A stretch of 33,300 nt of DNA from Lachnospiraceae bacterium. Its GTDB lineage: Bacteria > Bacillota > Clostridia > Lachnospirales > Lachnospiraceae. The stretch is taken from NCBI GenBank assembly GCA_022792535.1, contig JAAWBG010000023.1:1-33300 (forward strand). The letters are read 5' to 3'. Under the pieces are notes generated by a model. That model had not been told where the DNA came from. It saw only the letters and a program-made list of their open reading frames with translations, and made no database searches. How positions within the stretch are numbered: the first letter of the stretch is position 1; each line of letters opens with the position of its first letter. The position numbers were made by a program, and so were the translations under genes. Shown here in pieces: positions 1 to 7,715 of this stretch.

Positions 1-26
1 CCTATTTGTTGACGGATATAATAAAA

Positions 27-42
27 TGTTTCACGTGAAACA
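27..42. promoter_or_regulatory. parS: parS centromere site 1
   Basis: The 16-bp palindrome TGTTTCACGTGAAACA is a perfect match to the bacterial chromosomal parS consensus. ParB/Spo0J binds such sites and spreads from them, which allows ParA-driven origin segregation and SMC loading. It lies upstream of the parA promoter, 88 bp from a second identical site. Confidence 0.95.
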
Positions 43-82
43 TTAAGATTATTTAAATATTGTTTTATATTTGTATTGTATG

Positions 83-91
83 TGCTATAAT
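83..91 (+). promoter_or_regulatory. extended -10 promoter for parAB
   Basis: TGC followed directly by a perfect TATAAT (86-91) forms an extended -10 element. No good -35 box lies 16-18 bp upstream, which extended -10 promoters tolerate. Transcription would begin near base 98, so the second parS would lie in the untranslated leader. The promoter is bracketed by the two parS sites, so ParB binding could influence it (inference). Confidence 0.55.
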
Positions 92-114
92 AAAAAACAC
101 ACGATAATTGTAAA

Positions 115-130
115 TGTTTCACGTGAAACA
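115..130. promoter_or_regulatory. parS: parS centromere site 2
   Basis: This second TGTTTCACGTGAAACA palindrome is identical to the site at 27-42. It lies between the parA -10 box and the parA start codon, so it is probably transcribed as part of the leader. Paired parS sites next to parAB are typical of origin-proximal loci. Confidence 0.95.
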
Positions 131-155
131 TAGAGGAAAGGATTATGGATTTACT

Positions 156-923
156 ATGGGAAGAGTGATAGCAATTGCTAATCAAAAGGGTGGGGTTGGA
201 AAAACAACGACAGCTATTAATCTATCAGCTGCCTTAGCTGAAAAAAATAAGCAAGTTCTTTTGATTGACTTAGATCCACAGGGGAATGCAACAAGCGGTG
301 TTGGAATTGATAAAACACAATTAGAGAATACGGTATATGATTTGATATTGGGAGAAATATCTATACAAGAGTGTATTGAATATACGGAGTTTGAAAATCT
401 ATTTATTATACCGTCAAATGTAGATTTGGCTGCCGCCGAGATAGAATTAATTGGTATTCAGGAGAAAGAGTTTATTATCCGAAAAGAAGTTGAAAAGATT
501 AAGGATAGATTTGATTTTATTTTAATTGATTGTCCTCCTTCTTTGAATCTATTAACTATCAATGCTATGACTACGGCTGATACGGTATTGGTTCCTATCC
601 AGTGTGAGTATTATGCGTTGGAAGGATTAAGCCAATTAATACACACCATTAATCTGGTAAGAGAACGATTAAATCCTTATCTTGATATTGAGGGTATTGT
701 ATTTACTATGTTTGATGCAAGAACAAATCTCTCATTGCAGGTAGTGGAAAATGTACGCGCAAATGTAAAGCAAAGAGTATATGCGACGATCATCCCAAGA
801 AATATACGGTTGGCGGAAGCTCCCAGTCACGGATATCCAATTACAATCTATGATTCAAAATCAGCAGGAGCAGAAAGTTATCGATCATTAGCGGAAGAAG
901 TAATAAACAGGGAGGAAAGTTAA
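156..923 (+). CDS. parA: ParA/Soj chromosome-partitioning ATPase
   Basis: ParA-family ATPases bind DNA non-specifically in the ATP form and work with ParB-parS complexes to move replication origins; in Bacillus, Soj also affects DnaA. The 255-residue product has the deviant Walker A motif KGGVGKTT at residues 11-18, followed by LLIDLDPQGN and DFILIDCPPSL, all standard for the family. The ATG at 156 is chosen because family members begin just before the IAIANQKGG strand. An earlier in-frame ATG at 114 would force parS to be coding and add 14 residues that are not typical. The only visible ribosome site (AGAGGAAAGG, 132-141) is 14 bases from 156, which is long. The gene ends directly against parB, so the two are one operon. 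Confidence 0.95.
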   Translation: MGRVIAIANQKGGVGKTTTAINLSAALAEKNKQVLLIDLDPQGNATSGVGIDKTQLENTVYDLILGEISIQECIEYTEFENLFIIPSNVDLAAAEIELIGIQEKEFIIRKEVEKIKDRFDFILIDCPPSLNLLTINAMTTADTVLVPIQCEYYALEGLSQLIHTINLVRERLNPYLDIEGIVFTMFDARTNLSLQVVENVRANVKQRVYATIIPRNIRLAEAPSHGYPITIYDSKSAGAESYRSLAEEVINREES

Positions 924-1844
924 GTGGCAGCAAGAAAGAGCGGATTGGGAAAAGGATTGGATAGTTTAATTCCTGAGACAATAAAAACGACACAGTCAGG
1001 GAGAGAAAAAGTAGTTGAAAAAGTAGTAGAGAAGATAGTAGAAAAGCCTATAGAATTGAAGGTGAAAATATCAAAGGTTGGTCCGAATAAAGATCAGCCC
1101 AGAAAACAATTCGATGAGGACGCATTGATGGAACTTGCAGATTCTATCAAGCAATTTGGAATTATACAGCCTTTAATTGTTCAGGAGAAGAACGGCTTTT
1201 ATGAAATTATTGCGGGTGAAAGAAGATGGCGGGCGGCAAAGCTTGCAGGACTAAAAGAAGTACCTGTAATTATCAAAGAGTATACGGATATTGAGGTTGT
1301 AGAAATCTCTTTAATTGAAAATATTCAAAGGGAGAGCCTGAACCCCATTGAGGAAGCAATTGCTTACAAACGTTTGTTAGAAGAGTTTCATTTAAAGCAG
1401 GATGAGGTTGCTGAACGAGTATCAAAAAGCCGTACAACTGTTACAAATTCTATGCGCCTCCTGAAGTTGGATGAACGCGTACAGCAAATGGTAATCGACG
1501 ATATGCTGACAACGGGACACGCAAGAGCATTATTGGGAATTGAAGATCCGGAATTACAAGCCCTGACAGCTGCACGTGTTTTTGACGAAAAGCTGAGTGT
1601 GCGGGAAGTTGAGAAAATTGTAAAAGATCTTCATAAGGAAAAAAAGGAAAAGAAAACAGAATCCGTTGTAGAAGATTTTATCTATACAGATTTAGAGGAG
1701 AAGATGAAAACAGCAGTGGGAAGTAAGGTATCCATTCATCAAAAAGCAAAAGGAAAGGGAAAAATTGAGATAGAATATTATTCCAGAGACGATCTTGAAA
1801 GGATAATTGATTTAATTATAAATAGTTCCCAAAGTATAAATTAA
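924..1844 (+). CDS. parB: ParB/Spo0J chromosome-partitioning protein
   Basis: ParB is the parS-binding CTP-dependent clamp that works with ParA and loads SMC. The 306-residue product has the N-terminal LGKGLDSLI motif (residues 7-15) that stimulates ParA. It also has the ParB/Srx-type domain with the arginine-rich GERRWRAAKLAG box near residues 98-109, then a helix-turn-helix (EVAERVSKSRTTVTNSMRLLKL) and a C-terminal dimerisation region. The start is a GTG at 924, directly after the parA stop, with GGAGG about 10 bases upstream. A short repetitive linker of Val-Glu-Lys units (about residues 30-42) separates the N-terminal motif from the core. The two parS sites upstream of parA are its expected targets. 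Confidence 0.96.
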   Translation: MAARKSGLGKGLDSLIPETIKTTQSGREKVVEKVVEKIVEKPIELKVKISKVGPNKDQPRKQFDEDALMELADSIKQFGIIQPLIVQEKNGFYEIIAGERRWRAAKLAGLKEVPVIIKEYTDIEVVEISLIENIQRESLNPIEEAIAYKRLLEEFHLKQDEVAERVSKSRTTVTNSMRLLKLDERVQQMVIDDMLTTGHARALLGIEDPELQALTAARVFDEKLSVREVEKIVKDLHKEKKEKKTESVVEDFIYTDLEEKMKTAVGSKVSIHQKAKGKGKIEIEYYSRDDLERIIDLIINSSQSIN

Positions 1845-1929
1845 GAGAGCATTTAAATTTTTGTTGATAAACATTGGTATAGAAGAAACATAAGAAAAGT
1901 TTAATATGATACGGCAGGAGGAAAGCAAC

Positions 1930-2445
1930 GTGAACAGCCCTATTCTAGAGTATATATATCAATATACAGGAATTGATCCAGCATATTATATTTTGGCATT
2001 GGCATTTCTTATTATCATATTGATTATTTTAATGATAGTAATGTTATGTAAATCAAGAAAACTAAAAAAGCGAATAGAAGCCTTTTTAGAAGGAAAGGAT
2101 GCTATGAGCTTGGAAGAAACGCTTCTTTCTTGTATGGAAAAGGTTCAGATAGTTGATAAGGCAAATCGAGAGATACGGCAGGAAATGCAGATAATGCAGA
2201 AAATCCAGAGTATGACTTACCAAAAAATGGGAATTGTAAAATATGATGCATTTCGTGAAATGAGCGGAGAATTGAGTTATGCGGTCGTCCTTTTGGATCA
2301 GCAGCAAAATGGATTTGTAATAAATTCTGTTTATGCCAACGAAGGCAACTATTCCTATATCAAAGAGATTGTAAAAGGGGAAAGTCAAATTCAGCTTTCA
2401 GAAGAAGAACAGAAGGCATTGAACAAAGCAAAAGGTATAGATTGA
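1930..2445 (+). CDS. DUF4446 family membrane protein
   Basis: DUF4446 proteins are small membrane proteins of unknown function, often found just after parB in Clostridia. The product of about 171 residues has one hydrophobic segment near residues 20-40 (rich in Ile/Leu), a basic stop-transfer patch, a helical stretch, and the conserved core GIVKYDAFREMSGELSY followed by VVLLDQQQNGFV. The start is taken as GTG 1930, which has AGGAGG 7 bases upstream. An in-frame ATG at 1906 has only a weak ribosome site and would add 8 residues. The gene lies 85 bases after parB, with a possible extended -10 element (TGGTATAGA) near 1875-1883. Membership is recognised from the conserved core; the function is not known. 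Confidence 0.8.
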   Translation: MNSPILEYIYQYTGIDPAYYILALAFLIIILIILMIVMLCKSRKLKKRIEAFLEGKDAMSLEETLLSCMEKVQIVDKANREIRQEMQIMQKIQSMTYQKMGIVKYDAFREMSGELSYAVVLLDQQQNGFVINSVYANEGNYSYIKEIVKGESQIQLSEEEQKALNKAKGID

Positions 2446-2470
2446 AGTAATTATTTTTGAAATACCAGGC

Positions 2471-2499
2471 TTGAAAAATAAAAGCCAGTGGTATATGAT
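2471..2499 (+). promoter_or_regulatory. sigma-A promoter for serS
   Basis: TTGAAA (2471-2476) and TATGAT (2494-2499) are separated by 17 bp, a near-ideal housekeeping promoter. Transcription would start near 2506 and leave a leader of about 60 bases. This is too short for a T-box, and no T-box motif is seen. The region 2463-2493 also forms an imperfect inverted repeat (TACCAGGCTT against AAGCCAGTGGTA) overlapping the promoter spacer. Confidence 0.6.
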
Positions 2500-2564
2500 G
2501 GTAACAGTTTAAAAGCAGTTTGCAAAAAAATAATAGAAATATAAAATATAAGGAGAAAATCATT

Positions 2565-3860
2565 ATGTTAGATATGAAATTTGTACGGGAAAATCCGGAT
2601 ATTGTAAAGCAGAATATTAAAAATAAATTTCAGGATCAAAAGCTGGAGCTGGTAGATGAAGTGATTGCATTAGACGCAGAAAAGCGTGCGGCTCAGCAGG
2701 AGGCAGACAATCTGCGCGGAGCACGGAATAAGCTTTCCAAGCAAATCGGCGCATTGATGGGGCAGGGAAAGAAAGAAGAAGCTGAAGAGATTAAAAAGCA
2801 GGTTGCGGCGGAAGCTGACAGACTTGCCGTACTTTCGGAAAAAGAAAAAGAGCTGGATGAAAAGATTTTAAAAATTATGATGACAATTCCCAACATTATA
2901 GATCCGAGTGTTCCGATTGGAAAGGATGACAGCGAAAATGTTGAGGTTCAGCGTTATGGAGATCCGGTAGTACCTGATTTTGAAATTCCTTACCATACGG
3001 AAATTATGGAGAAGTTCAATGGAATTGATTTGGACAGCGCCAGAAAAGTTGCCGGAAATGGATTTTATTATCTGATGGGAGATATTGCGAGACTGCATTC
3101 TGCAGTGATTTCTTATGCCAGGGATTTTATGATCAACAGGGGCTTTACTTACTGCGTGCCTCCCTTTATGATCCGCAGTAATGTGGTGACAGGCGTGATG
3201 AGTTTTGCAGAGATGGACGCCATGATGTATAAGATTGAAGGAGAAGACCTGTATCTGATCGGAACCAGCGAACATTCTATGATCGGAAAATTCATCGACA
3301 CCATCTTAAATGAGGAACAGCTGCCTCAGACGCTGACCAGCTATTCCCCCTGTTTCCGAAAGGAAAAAGGCGCCCATGGAATTGAGGAGCGGGGAGTTTA
3401 CCGCATTCATCAGTTTGAAAAGCAAGAGATGATTGTAGTCTGCAAGCCAGAGGAATCTCCCATGTGGTTTGAAAAACTGTGGCAGAATACCGTGGATCTA
3501 TTCCGTTCTCTGGATGTTCCAGTACGTACGTTAGAGTGCTGTTCTGGAGATTTGGCAGATCTGAAAGTAAAATCCATAGATGTGGAAGCATGGTCTCCAA
3601 GACAGCAGAAATATTTTGAAGTAGGAAGCTGTTCCAATTTAGGAGACGCTCAGGCTAGAAGATTAAAAATCCGGGTAACAGGAAAGGGTGGAAAATATTT
3701 TGCCCATACTCTAAACAACACGGTGGTAGCGCCTCCTCGTATGCTGATTGCATTTTTAGAAAATAATCTCTGTGCAGACGGAAGCGTACGAATTCCAGAA
3801 GCGCTGCGGCCTTACATGGGCGGACAGGAAAAGATTGTTCCGCCTGATACACAGAAATAA
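2565..3860 (+). CDS. serS: seryl-tRNA synthetase (copy 1, complete)
   Basis: This class II aminoacyl-tRNA synthetase charges tRNA-Ser (and tRNA-Sec) with serine in the cytoplasm. The 431-residue product has the full family layout: an N-terminal two-helix coiled-coil arm that grips the tRNA long arm (roughly residues 30-100), the serine-site motif GTSEHSM, motif 2 (FRKEKGAHGIEERGVYRIHQ) and motif 3 (VAPPRMLIAFLEN). The start is ATG 2565, with AGGAGA 9 bases upstream. An earlier TTG in frame is not needed. A second serS begins at 32675. Bases 3051-3190 of this gene are identical to 33161-33300 of that paralogue, although the upstream halves differ clearly. Confidence 0.97.
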   Translation: MLDMKFVRENPDIVKQNIKNKFQDQKLELVDEVIALDAEKRAAQQEADNLRGARNKLSKQIGALMGQGKKEEAEEIKKQVAAEADRLAVLSEKEKELDEKILKIMMTIPNIIDPSVPIGKDDSENVEVQRYGDPVVPDFEIPYHTEIMEKFNGIDLDSARKVAGNGFYYLMGDIARLHSAVISYARDFMINRGFTYCVPPFMIRSNVVTGVMSFAEMDAMMYKIEGEDLYLIGTSEHSMIGKFIDTILNEEQLPQTLTSYSPCFRKEKGAHGIEERGVYRIHQFEKQEMIVVCKPEESPMWFEKLWQNTVDLFRSLDVPVRTLECCSGDLADLKVKSIDVEAWSPRQQKYFEVGSCSNLGDAQARRLKIRVTGKGGKYFAHTLNNTVVAPPRMLIAFLENNLCADGSVRIPEALRPYMGGQEKIVPPDTQK

Positions 3861-3873
3861 ACGTGGGTGAATT

Positions 3874-4743
3874 ATGAAAAAAAAGTATATGATTTTAGGA
3901 ATTGCAGCGGTATTAGCAGTTCTTTTGATCGGAACTGTAATCTGGGCCATGCCTTATATTCAAAGCGCCCGTGTGTTTCATGGAGTAAAAGATTTCGGGA
4001 ACTTTCAATATGAGGTATCCATAAAGCCGCGGGAAGCAAATTTGTCTCAGGAACAGCGGAAGCTGATAGAGGCGGTTTCCTGGTGTCTGGGAGCGGAAGA
4101 CAGTCAATCCTGGAAAGCAGTTGGAAGAGTATGCGATGATAAAATATACGCAGAGATATACTGGGAAGGGGTAGAAGATCCTGTGACGGAAGTTTATTTT
4201 AGTCAGGAGGAAAGTCTGCTCAATGTAAAAATGCTCTATGAAACCATTCAGAAGAATGCGGTGAGCGCTCATCCTTTGGTGGGGAAAGCACTGCCTGATT
4301 GGAATGCTGGAACCTTTTTGTCGCAAAAGCAGATCGAAGAGATTTTTCAGATGGATTTGGAGAAAATACTTCAGATCAATGTGATTCTGGAAGATCAAAA
4401 GTCTTCTGCTTGGCATAGTTTTTCCAGTCTTGCGAAGATGGACAGGGAAAAGGGACAACAGGGGAATCCCCGCTTTGAGACAGAACGGGAAAACTATCAC
4501 ATATCCCTGGAATTTGAGAGAGAGGAGGGAATTCCCACTGTTCGAATGAAGGCCGCTGATCAGACCCAGAAAGAAGAAATTGCAGAGTACGAAGGAATGG
4601 TGCAATTTGCTGAACCAGAGGAGATTGTTTTTCCAGAAGATCTCATGAGGGAAGAAGAAATTGAAAGATTTGCTAAATTCTGGTCAGGTTTTCAGGAATT
4701 GAAAAATGATACTATTCCAGGACTTTTGCAGATTTTTTCTTGA
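3874..4743 (+). CDS. hypothetical membrane-anchored extracytoplasmic protein
   Basis: I do not recognise a family for this 289-residue protein. It begins MKKKYMILGIAAVLAVLLIG, a basic start followed by a hydrophobic segment (about residues 6-26). This indicates a signal anchor or uncleaved signal peptide; there is no lipobox cysteine. The remainder (residues 30-289) is polar, acidic and rich in Glu/Gln, with scattered Trp, and is probably an extracellular domain. The ATG lies 13 bases after the serS stop with only a weak GTGGGTG ribosome site, so it is probably translated from the serS transcript. A hairpin follows at 4779-4843. The reading frame is clean over its full length. Confidence is high that it is a gene and low on function. 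Confidence 0.75.
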   Translation: MKKKYMILGIAAVLAVLLIGTVIWAMPYIQSARVFHGVKDFGNFQYEVSIKPREANLSQEQRKLIEAVSWCLGAEDSQSWKAVGRVCDDKIYAEIYWEGVEDPVTEVYFSQEESLLNVKMLYETIQKNAVSAHPLVGKALPDWNAGTFLSQKQIEEIFQMDLEKILQINVILEDQKSSAWHSFSSLAKMDREKGQQGNPRFETERENYHISLEFEREEGIPTVRMKAADQTQKEEIAEYEGMVQFAEPEEIVFPEDLMREEEIERFAKFWSGFQELKNDTIPGLLQIFS

Positions 4744-4778
4744 GGCAGGATGTAAGAAGTTTGAATAGAAAAAGCTCT

Positions 4779-4843
4779 TGTAGAATAATAGGAAGCACAA
4801 AAACTTTTTTAGGAAAGATTGTGCTTCCTATTTAACTTCTACA
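4779..4843. terminator. inverted repeat, probable transcription terminator
   Basis: TAGGAAGCACAA (4789-4800) pairs perfectly with TTGTGCTTCCTA (4819-4830). An outer pair, TGTAGAA (4779-4785) and TTCTACA (4837-4843), extends the stem with small bulges. No clean T-run follows, so it could be an imperfect terminator for the serS transcript or a degenerate palindromic element. Confidence 0.45.
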
Positions 4844-4885
4844 TGAGTAATAAGATTTTAATCAGTGCTATACGGGAGGAAAAGG

Positions 4886-5011
4886 ATGAGAAAAAATAAA
4901 GTAATTGTGGTGCAAAACATCAATGTTACAGTTTCAGAAGAAAATTTTGATGATTATATCTGTATTACTGATATTGTAAACGCTAAAAAGACTGAAAGAA
5001 GCGGAGAATGA
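4886..5011 (+). pseudogene. truncated KilA-N-type protein fragment
   Basis: A 41-codon frame with a strong ribosome site (GGGAGGAAAAGG) encodes a peptide starting MRKNKVIVVQNINVTVSEEN and including DDYICITDIVNAKK. This resembles the N-terminus of KilA-N domain proteins, DNA-binding proteins of phages and mobile elements, in which a short beta-rich start is followed by a D/EDYI-x-(L/I)TD motif. The frame stops where the main domain should begin, so this is most likely a remnant. The family assignment is by eye and tentative. The surroundings are more AT-rich than the flanking genes, in keeping with a decayed acquired element. Confidence 0.5.
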
Positions 5012-5234
5012 TGTAAAGAAAGTTGAATGGGATGCAAAAAGATTTCTGTCTAAAAATAATTATTTGATTCAAAAAATCAGGGAGTTATGCGATCTTCAGC
5101 GATCTTCACAGGGGAAGGTAGAAAAAGTTCGTGACAATTACTTGATATCAGCGGGGAGGGGAACTGAGGAGAGATTGCCCAGTTTATTTTTATATGCAGA
5201 TAGAAATTCTTGTATAATATTACCAAAAATATAA
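4980..5234 (+). other. degraded open stretch in AT-rich gap
   Basis: Downstream of and partly overlapping the KilA-N-like fragment, another frame is open for about 85 codons without a convincing start codon or ribosome site. It would encode a charged helical segment (including KRLKEAENDVKKVEWDAKRF) followed by a short irregular tail. I recognise no family. It may be the continuation of the same decayed gene after deletion or frameshift, or chance. The stretch also contains a short direct repeat CGATCTTCA (near 5090-5107). Nothing else is visible between 5011 and 5272. Confidence 0.3.
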
Positions 5235-5272
5235 AAAGAGAAAAAAATATTTTAAAAATTTTCAATAAACCC

Positions 5273-5301
5273 TTGACTGATATACCGGTATATCGTATGA
5301 T
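5273..5301 (+). promoter_or_regulatory. sigma-A promoter with palindromic operator in the spacer
   Basis: TTGACT (5273-5278) and TATGAT (5296-5301) are exactly 17 bp apart. The spacer holds GATATACCGGTATATC (5279-5294), a perfect 16-bp palindrome directly between the two boxes. A repressor bound there would block RNA polymerase, so this is very likely an operator controlling the sugar-acid operon that starts at 5332. No regulator gene is adjacent, and I do not assign the site to a regulator family. Confidence 0.75.
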
Positions 5302-5331
5302 AAGGATACAAAAAGCGAGAAGGAGGTTCCT

Positions 5332-6225
5332 ATGAGTAAAGTTGGTTTTATTGGTCTTGGCATTATGGGAAAGCCTATGGCAAAGAATTTATTAAAAGGA
5401 AATATTGACCTGATGGTATGTGATGTGAATCAGGAGGCAGTGGAAGAGGTGAAAGCAGCAGGAGCGTCAGTGGGAACTTATGGAGAGATCGGCGCTCAGT
5501 GTGATGTGATCTTCCTGATCTTACCTAATGGAGATATTTCTAAGAGCGTTCTGTTTGGAGAAGGCGGGGTGGCTTCCACCATCACAAGTGGAAAGACAGT
5601 CTGCGATATGAGTTCTGTGACCCCGGTGGAGTCCAAAGAGTGTTATGAAGGGCTGGCCAAATTAGGAGTGGGTTTTGTGGATTCTCCTGTATCCGGCGGA
5701 GAACCGGGAGCCATCAACGGAACATTGGCATTTATGGCAGGGGGCGATCAGAAGGATTTTGATGCATTGACGCCATATTTTGAGATTATGGGCTCTTCTG
5801 CAGTATTGATCGGCGGAAGCGGAAGCGGTTCTGTGACAAAACTGGCGAATCAAATTATTGTCAATAATACCATTGCCATTGTGTCAGAGGCATTTGTACT
5901 TGCCTCCAAGGCTGGAGCAGATCCCGTGAAGGTCTATAATGCTATTCGAGGTGGATTAGCTGGAAGCGCGGTACTGGATGCAAAAATTCCCATGATTGTG
6001 GAGCGTAATTTTGTACCGGGAGGAAAGATTTCCATCAATCACAAGGATATCAAAAATGTAGTGAATACAGCCCACTCTCTGGATGTACCAATTCCTTATT
6101 CTGCACAGTTGTATGAGATTCTGCAGACTCTTAAGATTCACGGCCATATGAATGATGATCATTGCGGAATCGTACAGTATTTTGAAGGATTGGCAGATGT
6201 TCAGGTAAAGAAGGTAGAAGATTAG
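5332..6225 (+). CDS. beta-hydroxyacid dehydrogenase (tartronate-semialdehyde reductase / threonate dehydrogenase type)
   Basis: The family performs NAD(P)-dependent oxidation or reduction of short beta-hydroxyacids; GarR and LtnD are examples. The 297-residue product has the dinucleotide-binding start GFIGLGIMGKPMAKNL (residues 5-20), the substrate motif DSPVSGGEPGA (117-127) and catalytic Lys170 in KLANQ, with Asn174. Asp31 at the end of the second strand suggests a preference for NAD over NADP (inference). The start ATG has AAGGAGG upstream. It is the first gene after the palindrome-bearing promoter and lies 10 bases before a four-carbon acid sugar kinase. It is therefore more likely to act on a threonate- or erythronate-like acid than on tartronate semialdehyde. 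The exact substrate is unproven. Confidence 0.85.
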   Translation: MSKVGFIGLGIMGKPMAKNLLKGNIDLMVCDVNQEAVEEVKAAGASVGTYGEIGAQCDVIFLILPNGDISKSVLFGEGGVASTITSGKTVCDMSSVTPVESKECYEGLAKLGVGFVDSPVSGGEPGAINGTLAFMAGGDQKDFDALTPYFEIMGSSAVLIGGSGSGSVTKLANQIIVNNTIAIVSEAFVLASKAGADPVKVYNAIRGGLAGSAVLDAKIPMIVERNFVPGGKISINHKDIKNVVNTAHSLDVPIPYSAQLYEILQTLKIHGHMNDDHCGIVQYFEGLADVQVKKVED

Positions 6226-6235
6226 GAGGGATATT

Positions 6236-7657
6236 GTGGCGTTAAAAATTGATGTACTGCAGTCCTATCCGGCAATTGATGAAAATGCAGTGGATGCGCT
6301 TTTGTCCAAAGAGATCGAGAAGAACAATAAGAAAATTGTTGTATTGGACGATGACCCCACTGGCGTACAGACAGTTCATGATATCTCTGTTTACACCAAT
6401 TGGAGTAAGGACAGTATTGCCAAAGGATTTGCAGAAAAGAATAATCTGTTTTACATATTGACTAATTCCAGAGGGTTTACCACTGCAGAGACAGAGAAGG
6501 CCCATAAGGAAATTGCGGCAGTGGTAGATGAGGTGGCGAAAGAGGCCGGGAAAGAATATATTTTTATCAGCCGAAGCGATTCTACTCTCCGGGGACATTA
6601 CCCATTAGAGACTATTATTCTGAAGGAAGCCTATGAAAAAAACACAGGCAAAAAGGCAGACGGAGAGATTCTCTGCCCATTCTTTAAAGAAGGCGGACGC
6701 TTTACGATCGGAGACGTGCATTACGTAAAAGATGGAGAAGATCTGATTCCGGCAGCGGAGACAGAATTTGCAAAGGATAAGAGCTTTGGATACAAGTCTT
6801 CTAACCTGAAAGAATACGTGGAAGAGAAAACCGGCGGGGCATATAAGAAGGAAAACGTGACAGCAATTTCTCTGGAAGATATTCATGCAGTGAACATTGA
6901 TAAGATAGAAGAACAGTTAATGGCAGTGAAGGATTTTAATAAGATTATTGTAAACGCCATTGACTATGTGGATGTAAAAGTGTTTTGTGTGGCATTGTTC
7001 CGGGCCATGGCAAAGGGCAAGACTTTTGTGTTCCGTACAGCGGCGGCTATTGTAAAAGTTATGGGCGGCGTGACGGATCAGCCTCTGCTCACCAGAGAAC
7101 AGATGGTGGTAAAAGAGATAGATAACGGTGGGATTGTCGTAGTAGGTTCCCACACCGAGAAGACCACCAAACAGCTGGAAATGTTAAAAGAGATTTCCAA
7201 CATGGAATTTGTGGAACTAGACGCCACATTAGTGCGGGATGAAGAGGCATTTGCCAAAGAGGTGGAACGCTGCCTTGCCCTGGAAGAAAAATATATCAAG
7301 GCAGGAACTAGTGTCTGCGTCTATACTACAAGAGCTCTGATCACAGCAGATACAGATGATAAGGAAGATAATCTGCGGCTGGCAGTTAAGATTTCTGACG
7401 CGGTGCAGTCATTGGTTGGAAGATTGTCCATCGTTCCCAGCTTTGTCATTGCAAAAGGAGGAATCACATCTTCTGATGTGGGAACCAAAGCCCTGGCAGT
7501 GCAGAGAGCCAACGTCCTTGGACAGATTAAGCCTGGAATTCCTGTTTGGCAGACCGGTGAGGAAAGTAAATTCCCGCTGACGCCTTACGTAATTTTCCCA
7601 GGAAACGTGGGAGAAGTGAGCACTTTAAAAGAAGCAGCAGAAATTTTGATGAAATAA
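6236..7657 (+). CDS. four-carbon acid sugar kinase family protein (DUF1537, OtnK/DtnK-like)
   Basis: DUF1537 kinases phosphorylate four-carbon sugar acids such as 3-oxo-tetronate, D-threonate and D-erythronate, feeding them towards dihydroxyacetone phosphate. The 473-residue product has the typical N-terminal VVLDDDPTGVQT motif (residues 35-46), the FISRSDSTLRGHYP segment, and a C-terminal nucleotide-binding domain with VVVGSHTEKTT and KGGITSSDVGTKAL. The start is GTG 6236 with AGGAGG about 7 bases upstream, 10 bases after the dehydrogenase stop. The first 30 residues are a slightly longer leader than some members have. The isomerase (OtnI) and decarboxylase (OtnC or PdxA2) that usually accompany such kinases are absent from the window. 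Confidence 0.9.
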   Translation: MALKIDVLQSYPAIDENAVDALLSKEIEKNNKKIVVLDDDPTGVQTVHDISVYTNWSKDSIAKGFAEKNNLFYILTNSRGFTTAETEKAHKEIAAVVDEVAKEAGKEYIFISRSDSTLRGHYPLETIILKEAYEKNTGKKADGEILCPFFKEGGRFTIGDVHYVKDGEDLIPAAETEFAKDKSFGYKSSNLKEYVEEKTGGAYKKENVTAISLEDIHAVNIDKIEEQLMAVKDFNKIIVNAIDYVDVKVFCVALFRAMAKGKTFVFRTAAAIVKVMGGVTDQPLLTREQMVVKEIDNGGIVVVGSHTEKTTKQLEMLKEISNMEFVELDATLVRDEEAFAKEVERCLALEEKYIKAGTSVCVYTTRALITADTDDKEDNLRLAVKISDAVQSLVGRLSIVPSFVIAKGGITSSDVGTKALAVQRANVLGQIKPGIPVWQTGEESKFPLTPYVIFPGNVGEVSTLKEAAEILMK

Positions 7658-7660
7658 GAG

Positions 7661-7682
7661 CCATCTTGAGAGAATGGTTTTT
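7661..7682 (+). terminator. weak hairpin with T-run, possible attenuator
   Basis: CCAT (7661-7664) and ATGG (7674-7677) flank a short imperfect stem, directly followed by TTTTT. It lies between the kinase and the cyclase gene and could give partial termination, so that the third gene is made in different amounts. The stem is short and the call is tentative. Confidence 0.3.
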
Positions 7683-7715
7683 ATATAAAATTTATTTATT
7701 AAGGAGGAAATGATT

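Noticed and set aside
114-155. Upstream ATG start for parA at 114
   Set aside because: It would make the parS palindrome coding and add residues not seen before the conserved family start; ATG 156 fits better.
2446-2564. T-box riboswitch upstream of serS (also considered at 32586-32674)
   Set aside because: Both leaders are too short and lack the T-box core sequence and antiterminator.
3913-4605. Long minus-strand open frame opposite the hypothetical protein gene
   Set aside because: It is antisense to a clean gene with its own start. Its product is His/Phe/Ile-rich without a family pattern, typical of a shadow frame.
5279-5294. Assigning the palindrome to a CsoR-, GntR- or TetR-type regulator
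   Set aside because: The half-site ATACC is short and no regulator gene is adjacent, so no family can be named safely.
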